Source of the DNA: Annona cherimola
Taxonomy: Eukaryota > Streptophyta > Magnoliopsida > Magnoliales > Annonaceae
Assembly: GCA_030490835.1 (NCBI GenBank)
Contig: CM059973.1
Span: 85,761,221-85,825,220 of the forward strand
Length of the DNA stretch: 64,000 nucleotides
Direction of reading: 5' to 3'
Numbering within the stretch: position 1 is the stretch's first letter; every line of letters begins with the position of its first letter. The notes beneath the pieces were generated by a model. It was not told the DNA's origin and ran no database searches. It saw only the letters and a list, made by a program, of their open reading frames with translations. A program made the position numbers and the translations under genes. This document shows, piece after piece, positions 57,685-64,000 of the stretch.

Positions 57685-60600
57685 CTACATGAAGGGATTC
57701 GTCATCCCAACGATTGAACGACAAACTTCAAGCTTCTCCCTTGGTAGAGCCTTCGTCAACATATCAGAGCCATTATAATCGGTATGGATTTTCTCAAGTT
57801 CAAACAACTTGTCATTAATAGCTTCTCTTATCCAATGATACCTCACATCAATATGCTTTGATCTTGCATGAAAAGAAGAATTCTTACCAAGGTGAATTGC
57901 GCTTTGACTATCGCAAAATACGATATATCTTTGTTGCTTGAAACCGAGCTCATGTAGAAACCTCTTCATCCACAACAACTCTTTACATGCTTCAGTTGCT
58001 GCAATGAATTCCGCTTCGGTTGTAGAAAGTGCAACGCATTTCTGTAGCCTTGATTGCCAAGCTACAGCTCCCCCTGCAAAAGTAATCAAGGAACCAGAGG
58101 TAGACTTACGAGTGTCCACATCTCCTGCCATATCTGCATCTGTGTAGCCAACTAGTAATGGTTTCTCATTGCCAAAGCAAAGTCTCAAACTGGAAGTACC
58201 TCGTAGATATCTCATAATCCACTTAACTGCATTCCAATGCTCTCTCCCAGGATTGGACAAAAACCGGCTAACAACACCAACTGCATAAGCTATGTCTGGT
58301 CTTGTACATACCATTGCATACATCAAACTTCCCACAGCTGAAGCATATGGAACCCTTTCCATGTCTTTCTTCTCTGCATCTGTAGAGGGACACTGCTCAA
58401 TGTTTAGCTTAAAATGAGTAGCAAGAGGAGAGTTAACCGCTTTAGCTTTGTCCATGTTGAACTTCTGAAGTACCTTCTGAATGTAGTTCTCCTGTGACAG
58501 ATATAACTTCTTGGCATTCCTCTCACGATGAATGCTTATGCCAAGAATTTGCTTTGCCGGCCCTAAATCCTTCATAGCAAAAATTTGACTTAGTTGCGTC
58601 TTCAACCTGTCAATCCTCAAAGAATTTCTGCCAATAATCAACATATCATCGACATAAAGCAATAGTATAATAAAATCATCATCAGAGAATTTCTGCACAA
58701 AGACACAATGATCAGAAGTTGTTTTTCGATAGCCATGTTTCTCCATAACTGACTCAAACTTCTTATACCATTGTCTTGGTGCTTGCTTCAAGCCATAAAG
58801 GCTTTTTCTCAGCTTGCACACATGATCCTCTTTTCCTTTTACCACGAAACCCTCTGGCTGCTCCATATAAATTTCCTTGTCTAGTTCACCATGAAGAAAA
58901 GCAGTCTTTACATCCATTTGTTCAATCTCCAAATCAAGACTAGCTGCTAGACCCAAAACCACACGAATAGATGACATTTTAACAACTGGAGAAAAAATCT
59001 CATCAAAATCAATACCTTTCTTTTGATTGAATCCCTTGACGACCAATCTAGCTTTGTATCGAGGTTGTGTGGTAACTTGTTCTTGCTTCACTCTGTATAC
59101 CCACTTGTTCTTCAAAGCTCTTTTGCCCATAGGCAACTTTACCAACTCAAATGTATGATTTTCATGCAGTGACTTCATCTCATCTCGCATGGCTTCAACC
59201 CACTCCTTCTTATGTTCATCTTCTATGGCTTCTGAATAACATTCGGGCTCTCCCCCGTCAGTCAATAACACATATTCATCAACAGAATATCGTGTAGAAG
59301 GATGACGATCTCTAGTAGACCTCCTGAGTGGAACATCTGGTGGAACTTCTGGTACTGGTGACTGCTCAACAATGTCATCATTAATCTCAACCTGTGTATG
59401 AGTATCAGCATCAACTGTACCATCCTGGTCATCTTGAACTTCATCTCTAACCTGTACTGGCACATGTGTCAAAGGAACTGGATCCAAGTCTGTTAAATTA
59501 TCACAATATTGAGAAACTGTTTTAACTGTTTTCTCAATATCTTGTATGGTTTGGTCTTCCATAAACACAACATCTCGGCTTCTTACAAGCTTTTTCTGTA
59601 CCGGATCATAAAACCTGTAACCAAAATCATCTTGGCCATAGCCAATAAATACACACTGCCTTGTCTTGACATCAAGCTTAGACCTCTCATCTTTGGGAAT
59701 ATGCACAAAGGCCTTACATCCAAAGACACGCAAGTGACTATAGGATACATCTTTTCCCAACCAAACTCTATTTGGAACATCAAAATTTAAAGGAACACAA
59801 GGCGTGAGATTTAACACATGTACAACGGTACTCAAAGCCTCACCCCAAAAAGATCCTGGCAACTGTGCATATGAAAGCAAACATCTTACCCTTTCAACTA
59901 GTGTTCTGTTCATCCTCTCAGCTAGCCCATTTAACTGAGGAGTCTTCGGAGGTGTCCTTTGATGCCTAATACCCAGCTGTTTGCAATATTCATCAAAAGG
60001 ACCACAATACTCACCTCCATTATCAGTTCTGATACACTTTAACTTCTTCCCAGTCTGTCTCTCAACTGAGGTCTGAAACTGTTTAAACACATCTAACACT
60101 TGGTCTTTTGTCTTCAAGGTATAGACCCATAACTTCCTTAAATGATCATCTATAAAAGTCACAAAATAGAGAGCACCACCAAGTGTTTTTACTTTCATGG
60201 GACCACAAACATCAGAATATACTAAATCAAGTATACCCGGCTGTCTTGAAGGAGGGGATATTTTAAAGGCAACTCTGTTTTGCTTCCCTGCCAAGCAATG
60301 AGCACATTTCTTCAATGCTGTATTCTTCAATCCAGAAAGAAGATTTTTCTTTGCCAAAACCATCAAACCCTTCTCACTCATGTGACATAGTCTATTATGC
60401 CATAGCTCTGTTGTACTTTCATTCTCCATTGCATTGATAATACAAGAAGAAATCTTTGCCTGCATGAAGTACAATGAGGAGCACTTCTTGCCTCTAGCCA
60501 CAATCATAGAACCTTTAGTAAGCTTCCAATGACCATCATTGAAGGTGTTGCAAAACCCCTCATCATCAAGTTTACCTGCTGAAATCAAATTCAAGCGAAT

Positions 60601-61668
60601 ATCAGGAATATGTTTAATATTTTTCAAAAGCAACATCGTACCATTGTTGGTTTCCAAGCACACATCTCCCATGCCGACAGCTTTAGCTACACCATTGTTA
60701 CCCATCTTAACATCCCCAAAGTCTCCGGATGTATAAGATGTAAAGAAGTCTCGTCGCGATGTAGCATGAACGGAGGCACCACTGTCAATCACCCAACTAG
60801 TCTCATGGCATACAAGGTTGACAACATCATCATCATACACAATAAGGAAGTCATCTGTGATGGCAGAAACTCTATCAACATCATTACTATCATCAGTTTC
60901 CTTTACTGTCCCTTTTTCATTTTTGTAGTCTCTTTTGAGTTGTCGACAATACTTCTTTATATGCCCCTTTTTACCACAGTGATAACACTCAACATTGGCA
61001 AACCTGTTTGACTTGCTTTTGCTTCTGTCTCTGTTCATCGAACCTTTACTCTTGCTCCTCCCCCTCTTTTCCATGACTAAGACATCTGACTGTGACGGAC
61101 CCTGTGACTTTCTTCTCATCTCTTCATTTAAAACACTACTCTTAGCCAAGTCCATAGTGACTATGCCATTTGGAGCTGAGTTAGATACCGACATTCTAAA
61201 CGTCTCCCACGAGTCCGGCAATGTGCCTAGAAGCCATAACCCCTGCACCTCATCTTCAAACTTGATATTCATCCCAGCCAACTGATTAAGAATTCCCTGG
61301 TAAGCATTCAAGTGATCTGATAAAGGAGTTCCATCCCTGTATTTCAAGCCCATCAACTTCTTTATTAGAAACAACTTGTTGTTCCCGGTTTTTCGAGCAT
61401 ACAGCTGTTCAAGCCTGTCCCATAAAGAACGTGCATTTGTTTCTTCACTGACATGGTTTAAAACATTATCATCCACCCACTGCCTGATATACCCACATAC
61501 TTGACGATGAAGTAAAGTCCATTCAGCATCAGTTTTTTCTACGGGTTTTTGTTCCGCAAACACAGGCAAATAAAAATCTTTGACATATAGCAGGTCTTCC
61601 ATTTTTCCCTTCCACACATGATAATTTGAACCATTCAAATTAATCATTCTACTTGTATTAACCTCCAT
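57685..61668 (-). CDS. Copia gag-pol polyprotein, 1327 aa, uninterrupted
   Basis: Domains in order: gag (UBN2-type, 1-190), CCHC zinc knuckle (C228-C241, [14 protein letters not shown]), aspartic protease (DSG at 295-297), GAG-pre-integrase (LWHNRLCHM, about 422-430), integrase core with D486, D549 and E584 (DD35E spacing), reverse transcriptase with YVDD at 1005-1008, and RNase H (about 1180-1310, [16 protein letters not shown] near its start). All catalytic residues are present and no stop or frameshift interrupts the frame. It resembles the tobacco Tnt1-type group of Copia polyproteins. The start codon is the first ATG after the primer site on the minus strand. The element may still be capable of movement. 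Confidence 0.95.
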   Translation of the reverse strand: MEVNTSRMINLNGSNYHVWKGKMEDLLYVKDFYLPVFAEQKPVEKTDAEWTLLHRQVCGYIRQWVDDNVLNHVSEETNARSLWDRLEQLYARKTGNNKLFLIKKLMGLKYRDGTPLSDHLNAYQGILNQLAGMNIKFEDEVQGLWLLGTLPDSWETFRMSVSNSAPNGIVTMDLAKSSVLNEEMRRKSQGPSQSDVLVMEKRGRSKSKGSMNRDRSKSKSNRFANVECYHCGKKGHIKKYCRQLKRDYKNEKGTVKETDDSNDVDRVSAITDDFLIVYDDDVVNLVCHETSWVIDSGASVHATSRRDFFTSYTSGDFGDVKMGNNGVAKAVGMGDVCLETNNGTMLLLKNIKHIPDIRLNLISAGKLDDEGFCNTFNDGHWKLTKGSMIVARGKKCSSLYFMQAKISSCIINAMENESTTELWHNRLCHMSEKGLMVLAKKNLLSGLKNTALKKCAHCLAGKQNRVAFKISPPSRQPGILDLVYSDVCGPMKVKTLGGALYFVTFIDDHLRKLWVYTLKTKDQVLDVFKQFQTSVERQTGKKLKCIRTDNGGEYCGPFDEYCKQLGIRHQRTPPKTPQLNGLAERMNRTLVERVRCLLSYAQLPGSFWGEALSTVVHVLNLTPCVPLNFDVPNRVWLGKDVSYSHLRVFGCKAFVHIPKDERSKLDVKTRQCVFIGYGQDDFGYRFYDPVQKKLVRSRDVVFMEDQTIQDIEKTVKTVSQYCDNLTDLDPVPLTHVPVQVRDEVQDDQDGTVDADTHTQVEINDDIVEQSPVPEVPPDVPLRRSTRDRHPSTRYSVDEYVLLTDGGEPECYSEAIEDEHKKEWVEAMRDEMKSLHENHTFELVKLPMGKRALKNKWVYRVKQEQVTTQPRYKARLVVKGFNQKKGIDFDEIFSPVVKMSSIRVVLGLAASLDLEIEQMDVKTAFLHGELDKEIYMEQPEGFVVKGKEDHVCKLRKSLYGLKQAPRQWYKKFESVMEKHGYRKTTSDHCVFVQKFSDDDFIILLLYVDDMLIIGRNSLRIDRLKTQLSQIFAMKDLGPAKQILGISIHRERNAKKLYLSQENYIQKVLQKFNMDKAKAVNSPLATHFKLNIEQCPSTDAEKKDMERVPYASAVGSLMYAMVCTRPDIAYAVGVVSRFLSNPGREHWNAVKWIMRYLRGTSSLRLCFGNEKPLLVGYTDADMAGDVDTRKSTSGSLITFAGGAVAWQSRLQKCVALSTTEAEFIAATEACKELLWMKRFLHELGFKQQRYIVFCDSQSAIHLGKNSSFHARSKHIDVRYHWIREAINDKLFELEKIHTDYNGSDMLTKALPREKLEVCRSIVGMTNPFM

Positions 61669-61702
61669 CGTTCAACACAAGGCACAAGATTACTAAAACC
61701 TC

Positions 61703-61714
61703 GCTCTGATACCA
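61703..61714 (-). other. tRNA-iMet primer-binding site
   Basis: The minus strand reads TGGTATCAGAGC, the standard plant Copia primer site, two bases inside the 5' LTR end (AACA, then AG). Confidence 0.9.
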
Positions 61715-61716
61715 CT

Positions 61717-62335
61717 TGTTGGGATTTTAGGCTATCCCCTTCTTGTGTAGATTAAATAGGAATGATTAATCACAGACAATAAATATTGCAAATAATAAGC
61801 AATCAAACCACGGGAAAAACACACCACAATTTTTACGTGGAAAACCCCTCTTTACCAAAGGGGAAAAACCACGGGACCCAGTCCAGGTAAATCTTCCACT
61901 ATAGAATAATGGGATTACAACTCAATGTCTTCTCTAGTCAAAACTAGAGGATTTCATCATCACAATAAGGATGGATTTCAGTACATAAATTAATCAAGGT
62001 AGATCTCACCAAATCTGAGATGACGGCAGAATTTTCTCTCTAGCTGGAAGAGATGACTGTCGTAGAAACCTTGAGCATATGAGGATAAAATCCTCCTCCG
62101 TCCGTCGAAGCTGCTGATGCTGCTGCTCTGAAAAACCGAGACGGGAAAACTCTCTCTGACGAATATAATCGTCTCTGCTGTGAGAGCCGAGAAGAGAAGA
62201 GAGAGATGATATCTCTCTCTCACGCACGCGCCGAAAGCAGAGGCAAGAGGACAAAAGCAGGTAAGGAAATTTTCATATAAGCCAAAATGGGTGGGTCCCC
62301 CACTTTGACTTCATGTGGGAGGAACCCACCTAACA
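61717..62335 (-). repeat. 5' LTR of the intact Copia element
   Basis: Same length (619 bp) as the 3' LTR and identical apart from one base. Both boundaries are fixed by the target duplication outside and the primer site inside. Confidence 0.95.
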
Positions 62336-62340
62336 ATTTG

Positions 62341-63015
62341 TACATCCTGTTTTGTGCTTCACTGGCATATATGATTTTTACCGTTTTCCTTTTGTTGCAA
62401 AATTTTCAGACATTATTTGCATTTAGAATTCATGAAGTATTCGACTACCAACAAATGAAATAGAAGAGTTAAAAGGAATTAATTGCTCAACATCATACTT
62501 TTTCATTTTTATTTTACTATTTAAATTATTTTCTAATCTTTCCATATATCTACTTATTTATTTCCATTTTATCCTTGTTATTTCATATGATTCTTTCCAT
62601 TTCAAAATTCATTCCATCTCATTTCCATCGTTTGTCTTATGACAAACACTTCCTTAGTCACCCTCCCAAGAATTACAACTCCGTCGGTGCCTTGTCTCTG
62701 CGATGACATGATAAGAAAAAAGGCCAATCATAGTACGGAGTTTGGAAGTCACATTCGCTTGGTCCCTCATCGCGGCGGACCAAAAATAACCCACTAATTC
62801 GAGGTTGCCTACAAGCCCACGACAGGTGTCATCCGAACATGAGGCTGACCACTGGCCGAGTACTTTTCACTATCCTCGGTCTCAGTCCGGCAAGTGCCAG
62901 CGCCATCCCAGGTGGGTCCCACTCTAGATATCGACCACAAAACCGCCGGAGGGGCAATTAAAACTTAAAAACGACCTGAGAAGAAATCGGAGCCCGAGAG
63001 CGAAACCGTGCATTC
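62341..63015. other. Spacer between the Copia element and the pectate-lyase-like gene
   Basis: No gene seen. From about 62640 the composition becomes GC-richer, consistent with the promoter of the plus-strand gene that follows. Confidence 0.5.
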
Positions 63016-63328
63016 ATGGGTGGCCGTTTGTCTTCCCACCATCAGCCCCATTGCTCCACTAACGGCCCCCCTCTCCCTCATCCTCCCTCCCTTATAAATC
63101 CTCCTCCTCCTCCCTGGCATGCACCGGCACCACCTATATATCCTCCTCCTCCTCCTCCACCCCCTTCCAGCTCCGCCTTCCACATTCCCCCTCCCTTGTC
63201 CATGGTTCCCTTGCCCTATGCCCACGTCGACACCACCTTGCGTGCCCTCGCCGGCCAGGCCGAGGGCTTCGGACGGGCCGCCATCGGCGGCCTCCATGGA
63301 TCCGTCTACTACGTCACCTCCTTAGCTG
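63016..63328 (+). CDS. Pectate-lyase-like protein, first exon, continues past the window
   Basis: The frame ends in VPLPYAHVDTTLRALAGQAE, GFGRAAIGGLHG and VYYVTSLAG, then a GT donor at 63329 (phase 1). This is the start of the plant pectin-lyase-like (parallel beta-helix) family, whose next exon normally begins DGPGSLR. That exon is not in the window. The ATG at 63016 gives a proline-rich leader, but TATA-like motifs (TTATAAATC at about 63091; TATATATCC at about 63136) lie inside it. The true start may instead be the ATG at 63202 (ATGGTTCCC). The product would cleave or bind pectin in the cell wall. Confidence 0.75.
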
Positions 63329-64000
63329 GTATTGCCCCTCTGCTTCTCCTCCTCCTCGTCCCTTCTCGTTCGTTATAGCTGAATTTCATTTACTAAAGCA
63401 ATTGATCGCTTCTCTCCTCCGTCGGTAGGGCCAAGGGGAGACGGTTTCACGTCAGAACTCTTCTTTGATTGGGCGATCGTACTGAAAATTGCTGTCTTTT
63501 ATTCCTTGAGGTGGTATTAATGATTGTTGAATTGCTAATTACATGGCTAGGATGCCTACAAATCGGTACTCGTTGAGCTTTTGAGCTCTATGATTCGCCT
63601 TCTTTGAATCTTTTGTGGATGTCAAGAATGGATTCTCAAGTGATTTGGTGTTGAAATTCTGTGATCTTTGCATGATGTTGAATGTATGAGTTACAGGATA
63701 TGTCCAGTATATGTCCTTAGAGCTCACCAGTTGGGATAATAAGTCTTCTATCTGAGAGAGAGAGATACTTGTCCACTGAGATATACTTGCATTGAGATTG
63801 CCAACCTCCTCCTTAAGGTCCCGAATCCTCAGAATAACAAGTATGCTTGACTCTATCATGAAAAACTCCAGAACTATATGCTGACTTGATCTATCTTTTC
63901 GACTGCGCTCGGAATTTTGGTTTCACGAAAAATCTTTTTTAGCTGAGCGAGACTTGCAATTGTTGCCACTGTCATTCCACTTGTCGAACTGTTTTTTTCC
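63329..64000 (+). other. First intron of the pectate-lyase-like gene (partial)
   Basis: No exon matching the expected DGPGSLR continuation is found up to the window edge. The short open frames here lack known motifs. Confidence 0.55.

Larger units (their letters stand above)
57050..62335 (-). mobile_element. Intact young Copia retrotransposon, TSD ATTTG
   Basis: Two 619-bp LTRs (57050-57668 and 61717-62335) in direct orientation differ by eye at a single base (G at about 57319, T at about 61986). The 5-bp duplication ATTTG is at 57045-57049 and 62336-62340. On the minus strand the 5' LTR is followed by a primer site TGGTATCAGAGC (tRNA-iMet type) and the 3' LTR is preceded by the purine tract AAGGGGGAGAT. 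One full-length ORF lies inside. It sits 640 bp downstream of the DYW-PPR gene, in opposite orientation. Confidence 0.96.

Overview
The window is nuclear DNA from a flowering plant. The evidence is GT-AG introns of plant size, a DYW-class PPR gene, an ITN1-type ankyrin/PGG gene, a plant NUDT9-type Nudix gene, FAR1/FRS-like genes, Copia elements with plant-type LTRs, Au-type SINEs, and dense Tourist, Mutator and hAT MITEs. The lineage cannot be fixed from the sequence alone. Intergenic DNA is very AT-rich; gene starts are locally GC-rich.

Layout. (1) 1485-12645, minus: a split gene whose product resembles CFAP298/C21orf59. One intron holds a 6.7 kb Copia element (3789-10522) of unusual build: its two LTRs are inverted, so both outer ends are the U5 end of the LTR, yet it is flanked by a 5-bp target duplication. 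(2) 13.2-28.2 kb: repeat-rich DNA with two diverged copies of a FAR1-like pseudogene (16.45-18.68 and 24.06-26.27 kb), a LINE remnant (21.4-23.8 kb), SINEs and nested MITEs. (3) 28616-37210, minus: a nine-exon NUDT9-like Nudix hydrolase gene that I could splice completely. (4) 37.3-39.0 kb: MITEs. (5) 39745-45246, minus: an ITN1-like ankyrin-repeat membrane protein gene. (6) 45.6-53.5 kb: AT-rich DNA with non-autonomous hAT elements and MITEs. (7) 53955-56408, plus: an intronless 817-aa DYW-PPR protein closely resembling Arabidopsis CRR22, a chloroplast RNA editing factor. (8) 57050-62335, minus: an intact, very young Copia element with a 1327-aa gag-pol ORF, LTRs differing at one base in 619, a tRNA-iMet primer site and a matching 5-bp target duplication. 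(9) 63016 to beyond the window edge, plus: the first exon of a pectate-lyase-like gene.

The host genes are unrelated housekeeping or organelle genes and form no pathway. The main interest lies in the mobile DNA: the inverted-LTR Copia element inside an intron, the near-identical-LTR Copia element, and insertion events that can be polarised because an empty-site copy is present in the same window (a Tourist MITE at 14.0 kb and an Au SINE at 24.3 kb).
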